A DNA stretch of 64,000 nt from CAIKOD01 sp035543455 (GTDB lineage: Archaea > Halobacteriota > Methanomicrobia > Methanomicrobiales > Methanospirillaceae): assembly GCA_035543455.1 (NCBI GenBank), contig DATKKE010000058.1, forward strand, positions 1-64,000, written 5' to 3'. This document shows, one piece after another, positions 52,075 through 61,723 of the stretch (positions within the stretch are counted from its first letter, which is position 1; each line of letters opens with the position of its first letter). Below the pieces are notes generated by a model that saw only the letters and a list, made by a program, of their open reading frames with translations, was not told the DNA's origin and did no database searches. Both the position numbers and the translations under genes were made by a program.

Positions 52075-53169
52075 ATGGCGTTACGGGGTGCAATTGCCAT
52101 ATTCAAACGTGATTTTAAGAAATTTCTCAGTAACCCATTCATGCTCATAATGACCCTCGCCATGCCGATCATGTACCTCCTGATATTCGGGAGCGCCATC
52201 GGGGGGACAATTACCGGTATCCCCATCGGGGTTGTACAGGATTCCCCATATGTCACGGTAACTCCGCTCTATACCCAGGCGGTGACCAATCTCGGCCTTA
52301 TCCATCAGTCATCACAGTACGCAGATACCTTCACGGTAATCCCGTATACCGATGCCGGAACTGCCAAAAATGCCCTTGAAAAAGGAAAATTATATGGTGT
52401 AGCGGTTTTCCCGCCTGCCAGCGCTCCAGGTGATGATGTACAGCTATATCTCGACAGTTCCGAATACACAATTCCCCAGGTTGTCCAATCCGGTGTTACC
52501 GCGGCAGTAGCACAGACCGGAACAACCAGTTCTGTTAATGTGGTCAATATCTATGGGAAGATCAATTACCTGGAATTCTTTGGGATCGGCATTATAGTCA
52601 TGGCAATCTTCAGTTCCACCATGTTTGGCGGGGGACTCGCAATGATACGGGACCGTGAAAACGGCATTATTGAAGGATATCTTGTGACGCCGGTGAAACG
52701 ATCGAGTATCATAATCGGGACCATTGGCAGCGGAACGGTCAAGGCCTTTTTCGCCGGTTGTGTAATTTTCCTGGTCGATATTTTCGTTGCAGGGGTGATC
52801 GTCAGGACCCCACAGGACTTTTTCCTTGCCCTTTTAGTCATATTCCTGACCAGTATCGGAGTCACCAGCCTGGTGGTTTCACTCGCCTCACGGTTCTCGA
52901 ACCAGCAATCGTACGCATCGGTAATCGCGTTTATGAACCTCCTGATGTTCATGACAAGCGGTGTTTTTTATCCGGTAATTGGAATGCCCGGATGGTTGCG
53001 ATGGATCACGGCTGTCAATCCTGAATACTATGCAATCCACGCCCTGCGGAGTGTCACGCTAAGGAACCAGGGACTTGACGTAATCTGGTTCGACCTCGTG
53101 GCGATAACTATCTTTTCCATTGCAATGGTTATTCTCGGGATCCTGACGTACCGGAGGACCCTCGAATAA
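52075..53169 (+). CDS. ABC-2 type transporter, permease subunit
   Basis: 364 residues. GGAGG lies eight bases before the ATG used; an ATG two codons upstream overlaps the ATPase stop. Six hydrophobic helices with a large outside loop between helices 1 and 2 (about residues 50-165), as in ABC-2 exporters of the DrrB/YhgE type. The conserved MPIMYLLIFGSAIGG and GLAMIRDRENGIIEGYLVTP motifs are present. Substrate unknown. Confidence 0.93.
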   Translation: MALRGAIAIFKRDFKKFLSNPFMLIMTLAMPIMYLLIFGSAIGGTITGIPIGVVQDSPYVTVTPLYTQAVTNLGLIHQSSQYADTFTVIPYTDAGTAKNALEKGKLYGVAVFPPASAPGDDVQLYLDSSEYTIPQVVQSGVTAAVAQTGTTSSVNVVNIYGKINYLEFFGIGIIVMAIFSSTMFGGGLAMIRDRENGIIEGYLVTPVKRSSIIIGTIGSGTVKAFFAGCVIFLVDIFVAGVIVRTPQDFFLALLVIFLTSIGVTSLVVSLASRFSNQQSYASVIAFMNLLMFMTSGVFYPVIGMPGWLRWITAVNPEYYAIHALRSVTLRNQGLDVIWFDLVAITIFSIAMVILGILTYRRTLE

Positions 53170-53484
53170 ATTCGGGGGTCTCCAAATCTCATTTTCCCTA
53201 ATTTGCGGGATCTTATGGGGGGTTGCCAGGCACTAAATCCGGTACCGTCTGCTTCCAATGACATACCCTGAGAAATATCCTGTTATTTTCCTGCATGCCC
53301 GAGAGGATCGATTACAATAATCTCCTGGAATGCGCATCCGGGTTTTAGCGTGATGCAAACATCCCTGGTTTCTTTCCTGCTATATACCTTTGTCGATCAT
53401 TGCCGCCGGTCGGGAAGATCGGGTAGAATTTCAGCGATTAGTTATTTAATGTATTGGAAAAAAGTTCTGAATATGGTGATTATG
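53170..53484 (+). promoter_or_regulatory. Intergenic region with TATA box of the PEGA gene
   Basis: No gene is supported in this 315-bp stretch. TTATTTAAT at 53442-53450 lies about 35-43 bases before the chosen ATG and is a good TATA box. GGTGAT at 53475-53480 is the ribosome-binding site that favours the ATG at 53485. Confidence 0.45.
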
Positions 53485-55095
53485 ATGAAGACGATTACGA
53501 TTCTCGCGATTTTACTCATACTCGGCATAGCAGGTACAGGAATTGTCCTCGCCGCCGACACCCCCGGTCCGGCTATCGGTGGTGATACCGGGTACTATGC
53601 CCTGAACTCCGACCCTTCGGGTGCGACGGCGATGGTGGATGGTAATGATGCGGGTATTACCCCGACAGTCTATCCGGTCTATACCACGGGTTCCCCAGGG
53701 CACACGATAGCGATGACCCTTTCAGGATACCAGCCGTGGAGCCAGTATTATGCGGTTAACCCCCCGGCCGGAGGGACGATTACGGTCAATGCAGTTCTCG
53801 TTCCGATACCGGTGACGCTTCCCACGACACCGCCGGTTGTCGGTGAAAACGGGTATTACTATGTCAGTGCCAATGTTCCGGGCGCCAGCGTCTCGTTGGA
53901 CAATACCAACTATGGCGTCGCGCCGGTCACCATTGCCGTCAGTACATCCGGAACACCCGGTCATACCATCAGCGTTGCAAAACCCGGATACCAGACGTGG
54001 TCCCAATTTTACCCAGGTAATCCGCCTGCCGGCCAGACAATCAATGTGTATGCAACCCTTACACCGAATGTCCAGACTGGTACGATTTACGTCACATCGA
54101 ATCCGTCAGGAGCTACGGCAATACTCGATAATGGATACGACCAGGGAACAACACCCATGTATTTTTATTCCGTGCCGACGGGGTCCCACAATATCCGGGT
54201 TACAAGCCCCGGCTACCAGCAGTATTCAACAAATATCGTGGTAAGCCCGGGTGCGACCAGTAACGTCTATGCTACGCTGACTCCGAACCAGCAGTCCGGC
54301 AGTATTTCGGTCTCTTCGGTTCCAACGGGTGCGGGGCTTTACGTGGACACGATTTACCAGGGTGAGACCAACCAGATCGTTGGTAACCTTGCGGTCGGAT
54401 CTCATACGGTGACGCTGAAAGAAACCGGTTACCAGACATGGCAGTCGACGGTAACGGTAAATTATGGCCAGACAACGTATATCACGGTTACGCTCGTTCC
54501 CCTGCAAAATCCGACAACGGGAGATCTCAGCGTGACTTCTGCACCGTCAGGTGCAGCAGTATATGTAAACGGCAATTACCAGGGCACGACCTCGACGGTG
54601 AGCCCCCTTGACGTTACCGGGCTCCAGCCTGGTACCGTTACAGTTGTGCTGAAAAAATCAGGATATAACGACTATACAACCACGGCGAATATCGTCTCCG
54701 GTACGTCTGCACAGGTGTCAGCGACTCTCCAGCCGGCAGGCAATCAGAAGACATCGAATGTCCAGATAACTTCAGACCCAAGTGGTGCCGATGTATACGT
54801 CAATAATGTCTACAAGGGTATCACTCCCCTGTCTTTCCAGAATGTACCTGCAGGCACAGGAACCGTCACTATCTCCCTGCCCGGGTATAACACCTATACG
54901 ACAACCGTCACCCTGGCAGCGGGCCAGGATTACCAGGTGAACGCGGCACTTACACCGCAGAATAACCCGGCACCACCGGCAGGAATCAGCACGATTGTGA
55001 TGGTTGTCGGCGCAGTACTCGTCATAGCGGCAATTATCGTGATTGCGTATGCGGTCATGCAGAGGAAGAAGCCGGAAGAACCCGGACAACCCTGA
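53485..55095 (+). CDS. Surface protein with six PEGA-type repeats
   Basis: 536 residues: signal peptide (KTITILAILLILGIAGTGIV), then six tandem domains of about 70-75 residues, each with a start like TSDPSGADVYVNNVYKGITP and a GYQTW- or GYN-type turn, and a C-terminal helix (STIVMVVGAVLVIAAIIVIA) with a basic tail. PEGA domains are beta-structures found on cell surfaces, probably for wall or polymer contact. Repeats 3-6 match the family best; 1 and 2 are longer. The ATG is placed by GGTGAT. Confidence 0.88.
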   Translation: MKTITILAILLILGIAGTGIVLAADTPGPAIGGDTGYYALNSDPSGATAMVDGNDAGITPTVYPVYTTGSPGHTIAMTLSGYQPWSQYYAVNPPAGGTITVNAVLVPIPVTLPTTPPVVGENGYYYVSANVPGASVSLDNTNYGVAPVTIAVSTSGTPGHTISVAKPGYQTWSQFYPGNPPAGQTINVYATLTPNVQTGTIYVTSNPSGATAILDNGYDQGTTPMYFYSVPTGSHNIRVTSPGYQQYSTNIVVSPGATSNVYATLTPNQQSGSISVSSVPTGAGLYVDTIYQGETNQIVGNLAVGSHTVTLKETGYQTWQSTVTVNYGQTTYITVTLVPLQNPTTGDLSVTSAPSGAAVYVNGNYQGTTSTVSPLDVTGLQPGTVTVVLKKSGYNDYTTTANIVSGTSAQVSATLQPAGNQKTSNVQITSDPSGADVYVNNVYKGITPLSFQNVPAGTGTVTISLPGYNTYTTTVTLAAGQDYQVNAALTPQNNPAPPAGISTIVMVVGAVLVIAAIIVIAYAVMQRKKPEEPGQP

Positions 55096-55382
55096 TTTTT
55101 CCGGAACAGATATATTTTTATCCCGGATTGTGTCCGTTTATTGTGCACGTATCCGGGTTGCATCTGCCCGGGTCTGGCTGCCATCTCTCTTTTATGAAAA
55201 CCATGCGATGTAGAATCAGCCGTTTTCCTGTAATTCCTCGCCATAAAGGTCTGAAGGTTCGCCAATGCCGTACTACAATCTCCCCGGGCAGACGAAAATA
55301 GTTCGAAGGCCATGTTTCAACAAAATATAGCTGACATGGAAAAGTCAGTTAAGACGTTCCACAGATCCGTTTTTCTCCTCAT
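55096..55382. other. Gene-free intergenic stretch
   Basis: I see no gene in this part of the 606-bp gap between the PEGA gene and the protease-inhibitor gene. The two genes converge. A hairpin and a repeat element follow. Confidence 0.4.
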
Positions 55383-55403
55383 CCATGAGCCAACGGCTCA
55401 TGG
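55383..55403. terminator. Perfect 9-bp hairpin
   Basis: CCATGAGCC, loop AAC, GGCTCATGG: a perfect stem with a three-base loop. It lies in the gene-free gap, about 45 bp before repeat copy C. It could end the PEGA transcript, although about 290 bases downstream of the stop is far for that. Confidence 0.35.
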
Positions 55404-55445
55404 CTTGCTCTGCTGACTCACAACGGTGTTTCTGCATCACCTCGA

Positions 55446-55596
55446 CAGGAGGGAGGTTCACCCACTCCCTGCCTCTCCCCCATCAGGATAACCATCAAAA
55501 AGGTACAGGGGCGATGAAGCAAGGAGAATTTTTTTCAGATCTCTCACTATCCTGGCCGGGGGCGCTAAAGCGCGTGGCGGAGCCCCTGGAGCGTCT
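55446..55596 (+). repeat. Dispersed extragenic element, copy C
   Basis: Matches copy A part by part: TCGACAGGAGGGA, TTCACC, CTCCCCCATCAGGATA, ACAGGGG and TGAA, a ~50-bp less conserved middle, then a CCGGG block and the end GGCGGAGCCCCTGGAGC. As with copy A, it lies in the gap downstream of a surface-protein gene and between convergent genes. Confidence 0.5.
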
Positions 55597-55701
55597 GAAT
55601 ACAAACATACCGGAGATGAATTGAAAAGGGACTGGAAGTTATTAATTTTTTCAGGATGCCAACAGAGCCCTGAATTAAAAAAATGATGAATAGTTCACTG
55701 C

Positions 55702-56214
55702 TTATCGGACCACAAATGAAATGGTATATTTCGAATCACTGACGGATGAGGGCATCCAGGGCTGTTTGTAAACCCCGTTAAACTGTTGTGTGTCCGTTCC
55801 CGTTACTTTGATTACCCAGGTGTGGATGCCGCCTGCACCGAACCTCCCCGGGGCAGAGGACTGGTACGTGGAACTGAGCACCTGTATCCCGGAGGATTCG
55901 GTTGTATTCCATGAAAATCCGGTTGTCGGGTTCTCCTTCAGCTGGATTTTCACGACTGAATCGCGTGTCAGCGAAATGATCGTACCATTGTCTTTCTCAG
56001 TGTAGGTCGGTGTCGGTATACTGACCGCGGTGTAGGCAGGAGCCCGAATAATGAGCGAAGCGGTTGACGTCATGCCATAGCCCCGGACCAGCGATGTTGT
56101 GTCCTTCCACTGGCTTGCCGGAATCTTTATCGCAGTTCCCGAGGCATCTGCCGGCACCACCGCGAGGGTAACGGCCAATGCCAGGAATATAAAAATCAGG
56201 TGCAGGTTCTTCAT
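55702..56214 (-). CDS. Chagasin-family (I42) cysteine protease inhibitor, secreted
   Basis: 170 residues with a signal peptide (KNLHLIFIFLALAVTLAVVP). The mature domain (about 80-170) carries the inhibitory loops of the chagasin fold: ENPTTGFSWNT, FGAGGIHTWVIKV and GVYKQPWMPS, the last in the place of the usual RPW motif. Chagasin-type proteins block papain-like proteases. The target may be an outside or own protease; no peptidase gene is adjacent. Confidence 0.87.
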   Translation of the reverse strand: MKNLHLIFIFLALAVTLAVVPADASGTAIKIPASQWKDTTSLVRGYGMTSTASLIIRAPAYTAVSIPTPTYTEKDNGTIISLTRDSVVKIQLKENPTTGFSWNTTESSGIQVLSSTYQSSAPGRFGAGGIHTWVIKVTGTDTQQFNGVYKQPWMPSSVSDSKYTISFVVR

Positions 56215-56528
56215 CTGATATCCCGATACAGGGTTGACATCTGATACCCTAAAAGTATTGGAGAAGCCAGTGTGTCCGGGCAGTAACCAGGAGGAAACTT
56301 TCAGGGATACATGTCTGAATCCGGCCGGGAGCTACTGGATAAAGGAAGCAGTCTCCGCAATACTGAAATTCGAGAAATAAGACCAATGCCGGCAGGCTGA
56401 GATGCAATTTCAGAAGGATTTTCCCTGAATTTGTCAAACAGGGTGAAATGCGTGAGCAGAGAGGGGTCCCGAACCTGCGGGGAGGCTACACTCTATTAAA
56501 CCTTGGAGATCTTATTTAATAGGGACAG
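56215..56528 (+). promoter_or_regulatory. Intergenic region with traB promoter
   Basis: No gene is supported in this 314-bp stretch. Before the TraB-family gene, CTATTAAA at 56492-56499 lies about 30 bases upstream of the ATG, the right distance for a TATA box. A second A/T element (TTATTTAAT at 56512-56520) is too close to the start to serve. Confidence 0.35.
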
Positions 56529-57731
56529 ATGGCGGAAATTAAAATCGTCGGGACTGCACATGTTTCGGCAAAAAGTGTGGATGAAGTCCGGGCGGCGATT
56601 GATGAATTTCATCCGGATATTGTTGCCGTGGAGCTCGATCAGGCGCGATATAGTGCGTTAAAAAAACAGGCAAAGGACCCCACGGTATCCGATGTCCTCG
56701 AAGTCAGGAATTTTAACCAGCTCCTCATCCAGTGGCTGCTCTCGTACCTGCAAAGGAAGATAGGGGTAGACGTGGGCGTCGAACCCGGGGCAGAGATGAA
56801 AGCGGCAATGGAAGAGGCAGAACAACGGGGTCTCCGGGTTGCGCTTGTCGACCGGGATATCAGGCTTACTCTTCTCAGGTTCTGGCAGTCTCTTGGATTT
56901 TTTGGCAAGATAAAGATGTTTTATGCCCTGATAATTTCGATTGCCGAGGTTGACGATGTCGGGGAGATCGATATCGAGGGGCTGAAAAACCAGGACATGA
57001 TCGACATGGTCATGGAGGAGTTCCGGAAATTTTCACCGAATGGCGCCAGGGCATTAATCGACGAGCGCGATGCCTATATCGCACACAAACTGATCGACCT
57101 GAAAAATTCGCAGGAAGGAACAGTCCTGGCAGTTGTCGGTGCAGGTCACCGGCAGGGAATCGAAAATTACTTAAAAGCCCCACAGACCCTTCCCCCTATG
57201 GAGTCCCTGACGAGGGAGCCGAAAAAATTTCCCTGGTCGATGATATTCGGGGGAGCAGTTACCGTGCTCTTTCTCTTCCTTCTTGCAGCAATTGCGTTTT
57301 CCGGGGTTGGACTCAACGTGCTGCTCGAGGCATTTGTTTTCTGGGTCCTGATACACGGAATACTTGCCGCAGTCGCTACCCTTATTGTGGGAGGTCATCC
57401 TTATTCTGCCCTGACCTGTTTGTGTGTGGCCTGGATGACTTCGCTAAACCCCGTGCTCCATGCCGGATGGATTGCCGCGTATGTCGAGGCACGGGTGAGA
57501 AAACCCCCGGTATCGGATTTCAGAAAGATTTACGAGACTGATTCGCTCAGGGAGATGGCCAGGGTCCCCCTGTTCAAGGTCGTCGTGGTCGCCGCCGCTG
57601 CAAACCTCGGAAGTCTGCTCGGAACGATCCTGTACTTTATCTTCCTCTTCCCGGTGCTGAAGATCGACCCGGTCACGGTAATATCTACCGGAATGCAAAA
57701 TATCTGGCTCTGGCTGACCGGAATATTCTGA
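56529..57731 (+). CDS. TraB/PrgY-family protein with C-terminal membrane domain
   Basis: 400 residues. The N-terminal domain shows the TraB pattern: EIKIVGTAHVSAKSVDEVRA (conserved GTAH), VAVELDQARYSAL, and a late AVVGAGHRQGI that resembles the catalytic-like GxxH of the EreA/ChaN superfamily. The last ~150 residues have about four hydrophobic helices. The bacterial PrgY/TraB group is linked to peptide-pheromone shutdown, but in archaea the activity is unknown. Confidence 0.9.
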   Translation: MAEIKIVGTAHVSAKSVDEVRAAIDEFHPDIVAVELDQARYSALKKQAKDPTVSDVLEVRNFNQLLIQWLLSYLQRKIGVDVGVEPGAEMKAAMEEAEQRGLRVALVDRDIRLTLLRFWQSLGFFGKIKMFYALIISIAEVDDVGEIDIEGLKNQDMIDMVMEEFRKFSPNGARALIDERDAYIAHKLIDLKNSQEGTVLAVVGAGHRQGIENYLKAPQTLPPMESLTREPKKFPWSMIFGGAVTVLFLFLLAAIAFSGVGLNVLLEAFVFWVLIHGILAAVATLIVGGHPYSALTCLCVAWMTSLNPVLHAGWIAAYVEARVRKPPVSDFRKIYETDSLREMARVPLFKVVVVAAAANLGSLLGTILYFIFLFPVLKIDPVTVISTGMQNIWLWLTGIF

Positions 57732-57865
57732 TCCCTGCAATCCGGATACGATTCGACCGTCTGGGCGAAATTTTTCCTTTTTTTGGACCATGCCCCTGAG
57801 TTGTGGAATCCTTGATATGGGTAGCCGGCGATGTCTCTTTCAGGATACCATAACAGGAGTATTTT

Positions 57866-59344
57866 ATGACCCTTTACCGGTGTAATGTCTGCAATACCTT
57901 CGAATACGATCCGGAACGGGGAAGTTCCCTCACAGGGATACGACCGGGTACAGAGCCCCCCGATTTTCCCGATTCCTGGAGTTGCCCCATTTGCGGATCT
58001 GATAAGACGCACCTGAAACCCGTGTACGAAGTCCATGAGAAGACGATCGACAGGGCGTTTATCTGTTCGGTATGCGGAACAAAAAATATCATACCGGGTG
58101 AAGAAGCCCCGCAACAACCCGCATACCTGGAAGAATGGGCACGGAAATCGGATAGTCTCGAAGTGTACATGGAGGACATCCATACCATCGCCGTGACGGG
58201 CGAATCCATATGGGAACCGATGAGGACGAAAAATCCCGTGATTTCATGGGATAAAATATTGATCAAAGGTGCCCAGCTCGCACGGATACCCATCGGTACC
58301 GGTGTGCCTGTTAATACGAAGACGGTCATCGGTCCGGATGCGGGAGTACCGCTTGTCCTTGAAACACCGGTATACGTCACCCATATGTCCTTCGGGGCCC
58401 TTTCCCGGGAGGTAAAAATTTCGCTTGCAAAAGGGAGTGCGGCAGTTAAAACGGCAATAGGTTCAGGTGAGGGAGGGATCCTTGCCGATGAAAAGAAGGA
58501 GGCGTACCGGTATATCTTCGAGTACGTCCCGAACCGGTACAGTGTCACGGAAGAAAACCTCCGATCGGTGGACGCGATCGAGATTAAGATCGGACAATCG
58601 GCAGAACCCGGGCTGGGTGCCCGCCTGCCGGCCGAGAAGGTCACCGATGAGATTGCCGCTATACGGGGATATCCTGCAGGAACAGATATAGTCAGCCCGG
58701 CTATCTATGAGGATATCAGGAACAGGGAAGAGCTCAAGGATAAAATTGAATGGTTGCGTGAAATGTCGGGCGGGAAACCCATCGGGGTGAAGATCGCGGC
58801 AGGTGACATCGAAGAAGATCTGGATATTATCATCTCTGCGGGTGCCGACTTCGTCACGGTCGACGGTCGTCCCGGCGCAACTGGTGCCGCCATTAAATAC
58901 ATCAAGGACGCTACTTCCGTCCCTACTCCATTTGCCCTGTACCGGGCACGGAAACACCTGGACTCCAGGGGTGCGGACAAGGTATCCCTTATCATAACGG
59001 GAGGACTCCGGATATCTTCGGATTTTGCCAAAGCCCTGGCAATGGGTGCTGATGCAATCGCGATCGGGACGGCGGCCCTGATGGCATGCGGGTGCCAGCA
59101 ATACCGTCTCTGCACGACAGGAACGTGCCCTGTCGGAGTGACGACACAGGATCCGGCATTGAGAAAACGACTTGATATCGATATATCGGCAAAAAAACTT
59201 GAAAATTACCTGAGGGTATCCACGAATGAACTCCGTGACTTCGCACGGCTTACCGGTTATTCGGATGTCCACGATATGAGTATCGACACGCTCTGTACTG
59301 CAAGCTCTGAAATTTCAGACTATACATCTATCCACCACGTATAA
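57866..59344 (+). CDS. Rubredoxin-fused FMN glutamate synthase-type protein
   Basis: 492 residues. An N-terminal rubredoxin-like domain has two CxxC pairs (YRCNVCNTF and WSCPICGSD, Cys6/9 and Cys40/43), with a third pair, FICSVCGT, at residues 67/70. The rest is the FMN-binding TIM-barrel of glutamate synthase: VYVTHMSFGALSREVKISLA, IKIGQSAEPGLGARLPAEKV, FVTVDGRPGATGAA, and the iron-sulfur cysteines in CGCQQYRLCTTGTCPVGV. It lacks the glutaminase domain, as archaeal forms do. It probably makes glutamate from 2-oxoglutarate using low-potential electrons. Confidence 0.92.
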   Translation: MTLYRCNVCNTFEYDPERGSSLTGIRPGTEPPDFPDSWSCPICGSDKTHLKPVYEVHEKTIDRAFICSVCGTKNIIPGEEAPQQPAYLEEWARKSDSLEVYMEDIHTIAVTGESIWEPMRTKNPVISWDKILIKGAQLARIPIGTGVPVNTKTVIGPDAGVPLVLETPVYVTHMSFGALSREVKISLAKGSAAVKTAIGSGEGGILADEKKEAYRYIFEYVPNRYSVTEENLRSVDAIEIKIGQSAEPGLGARLPAEKVTDEIAAIRGYPAGTDIVSPAIYEDIRNREELKDKIEWLREMSGGKPIGVKIAAGDIEEDLDIIISAGADFVTVDGRPGATGAAIKYIKDATSVPTPFALYRARKHLDSRGADKVSLIITGGLRISSDFAKALAMGADAIAIGTAALMACGCQQYRLCTTGTCPVGVTTQDPALRKRLDIDISAKKLENYLRVSTNELRDFARLTGYSDVHDMSIDTLCTASSEISDYTSIHHV

Positions 59345-59442
59345 TGACCTGACAGGATTAAGATATGCGCCAGCCCCGATCTTGTCAGGAATTTATTGGT
59401 GAGAAAACGGGAAGAAATGACTGATCTGATAATGAGGAAAGC

Positions 59443-60168
59443 ATGGAATTAATAATCGAGGCAAAGGACCTGACGAAACAGTATGGCGACATTTTTGCCG
59501 TGGATCATATCTCCCTTTCGGTCCCGAAAGGGGCACTCTTCGGTCTTCTCGGCCCGAACGGGTCAGGCAAAACCACGATGATAAAGATACTGACTGGCCA
59601 GACAAGGGTCACGGGCGGGTCAGCCACCGTCCTTGGGATCGACGTGATGACCGACCCGGTCGGTGTCAGGTCGCTCGTGGGGATTATCCCCGAGCAGGAG
59701 ACGCCGCCAAGTTTTCTGACCGCAGAGGAATACCTCTTTTTTGTCGGTGCCATCAGGAAAATTCCTGACATACCGGAGGCCGCCTCATGGTGGTTCCGGT
59801 TTCTTGATTTCGAGGATAAACGGGAGGTGTTATGCAAGGACCTGTCCCGGGGGACCAGGCAGAAGCTGATGCTGGCACAGGCGTTTCTCCACCGGCCCGT
59901 TCTCGCCCTGATCGATGAGCCCCTGATAAATTTCGACCCGATAATGCAGAAAAAGGTCAAGGAGTTTTTTGTTTCATACGTCAGGGACGGGGGGACTATC
60001 TTCATCTCGACCCACATTCTTGAGATTGCCGAGGAAATCTGCACGGATTTTGCAATTCTTGACCGGGGGAAACTTCTCTACACGGGTACGATCGGCGAAC
60101 TGAATGAAAAGAAACAACACCTGTCCGAGTTTTTCTTTTCGAGAATCCAGGAAGACAGCCATGGGTGA
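59443..60168 (+). CDS. ABC-2 type transporter, ATP-binding subunit (second set)
   Basis: 241 residues: Walker A GPNGSGKTTMI, Q-loop-like IIPEQE, signature LSRGTRQKLMLAQA (Arg replaces the first Gly of LSGG), Walker B LALIDEPLINFDP and the switch His in ISTHILEIAEE. It is a short exporter ATPase without the C-terminal extension. It is followed at once by its membrane partner. Confidence 0.95.
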   Translation: MELIIEAKDLTKQYGDIFAVDHISLSVPKGALFGLLGPNGSGKTTMIKILTGQTRVTGGSATVLGIDVMTDPVGVRSLVGIIPEQETPPSFLTAEEYLFFVGAIRKIPDIPEAASWWFRFLDFEDKREVLCKDLSRGTRQKLMLAQAFLHRPVLALIDEPLINFDPIMQKKVKEFFVSYVRDGGTIFISTHILEIAEEICTDFAILDRGKLLYTGTIGELNEKKQHLSEFFFSRIQEDSHG

Positions 60169-60200
60169 TCGTCCCGATTCCGGTATCACGGGGTATGGTT

Positions 60201-61607
60201 ATGCTTGAGCTCTTCACGAACATGATGAAAGAGGAGTGGAGGCTCCATTCGACCATGTTTGGGAGTATATCCTTTGCACTATTCCCGGTTCTGATATTCG
60301 TCATTGTTCTTATGGGCTCGTTCCTCCTGCCCCTGTTCCGGGCAATCCTTCCGGGCGGAGACCTTGCCCTGATAGTCACCGGTTCATTCATCCTCCTCGG
60401 CATTATGGTTGGAGGATTTGGTCTCCTTGGCAATGAAGTGATGAACCGGAGGTTCGGACAGGCAAGTCTGCTTGTGTATTCGTCCCGGAGTCTTCCCATC
60501 CCGGAAAGGACGATATTTTTCAATTTTGTGGTAAAAGACATCGTCTATTACCTCATACTCTGGGTGCTCCCGTTTGCGGCCGGGTTTACGGCTGCATCCC
60601 CATTTACCGGTGTTTCCCTGCTGACCTGTTTTCTCCTGACGCTCTCCCTCACCCTCTCGTTTCTTACCGGGCTTTCGGTAATTTTCTTCCTTTCGACGTT
60701 GTATTCGCGTTCGAAACTGCTCCTTGCGATAGTCCTGGCTACAGGTCTCATGGCCTCCCTGGGTCTGCTATCAACATTGGGAATGAACGGATTCGAATAT
60801 TTCCCTCCTCTTTTGCTGTTCAGGCATTTTTCCTATGGAATGCTGCTCGTGGCATGTGTCCTGGTGGCCGTGCCTTTTACCCTGTCGATCTTTTTGTTCT
60901 CTCCGGAATTTACCGGGAGAGTAAAAAAATACAGGAACATGATCCCTCCTGTTGCCGGGAGACTCAGTTTTTTTCCCGCACCGCCGCTGGCTGCAAAAGA
61001 CTTAATCGACCTCTGGAGGAGCGGGGGAGGAATCGGGCAGATGTTGTTTTCCTTCCTGCTGCCGCTGGGGCTGGTCTGGTTTTTCCTCGCGGTGCTCGGA
61101 AATCTCGTTCCAACAGAGGACGTCCTGCTTGTTTTCGTTATCGTCACAGGAATTATTTCGGCAACGATGTACACCTGGCTTACCTCCTTTGATTCGTTCA
61201 GTTCGTACGCCTGCCTGCCAATCAGCGTATCAACGCTTATTACCAGTAAAATTTGCAGTTTTACCGTTCTCCAGGCAATTCCCCTGGTATTTGTTGCCAT
61301 GGTCACGGTTACGGTTTCCGGTGCAGGGTATCTCGTCCCGTCCCTGGTTCTCTGGTGTTCCGTTACATTTTATGCGCTTTCCGTAACGATTTTTCTTACC
61401 GGCCTCTCCCCAAACGTCCTCGTATACGATGTGAAAGTGCTGCTTGCCTTCCTGGTCCTAACCGGAATACCGGTGATGACTATTATCGGTCTCCTGCTGC
61501 TCAACCCCTACTATGCGCTGGCATCCGCCTTTCTTGGAATCCCGGCCTGGATTCTCGTGCATGCCGGGTATCATCGCTGGGACAGGACCGATATTGCAAC
61601 ATTCTGA
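60201..61607 (+). CDS. ABC transporter membrane subunit (second set)
   Basis: About 468 residues and some 12 hydrophobic helices. I take the ATG preceded by GGGGT seven bases upstream (LELFTNMMKEEWRLH); an in-frame GTG overlapping the ATPase stop is the alternative. A soluble loop sits mid-protein, with LAAKDLIDLWRSGGGIGQML. The conserved N-terminal EEWRLHS motif is common in archaeal ABC exporters of this type. Substrate unknown. Confidence 0.85.
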   Translation: MLELFTNMMKEEWRLHSTMFGSISFALFPVLIFVIVLMGSFLLPLFRAILPGGDLALIVTGSFILLGIMVGGFGLLGNEVMNRRFGQASLLVYSSRSLPIPERTIFFNFVVKDIVYYLILWVLPFAAGFTAASPFTGVSLLTCFLLTLSLTLSFLTGLSVIFFLSTLYSRSKLLLAIVLATGLMASLGLLSTLGMNGFEYFPPLLLFRHFSYGMLLVACVLVAVPFTLSIFLFSPEFTGRVKKYRNMIPPVAGRLSFFPAPPLAAKDLIDLWRSGGGIGQMLFSFLLPLGLVWFFLAVLGNLVPTEDVLLVFVIVTGIISATMYTWLTSFDSFSSYACLPISVSTLITSKICSFTVLQAIPLVFVAMVTVTVSGAGYLVPSLVLWCSVTFYALSVTIFLTGLSPNVLVYDVKVLLAFLVLTGIPVMTIIGLLLLNPYYALASAFLGIPAWILVHAGYHRWDRTDIATF

Positions 61608-61723
61608 TGGTTCTCTTTCTCCGGACACAAGCTTCCGGGTCTTCATAGGCTGGCGTTCCGGATCGTATCGCCGCAGGAGTAAGCTTATCGTAAGGAACGT
61701 AGATAACCTGAATGGTTGATGCA

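Noticed and set aside
53485..55095. Internal DNA repeats of the PEGA gene as a possible CRISPR-like or satellite array
   Set aside because: The periodicity is of protein domains (about 70-75 codons) with free third positions; no short identical repeats or spacers are present.
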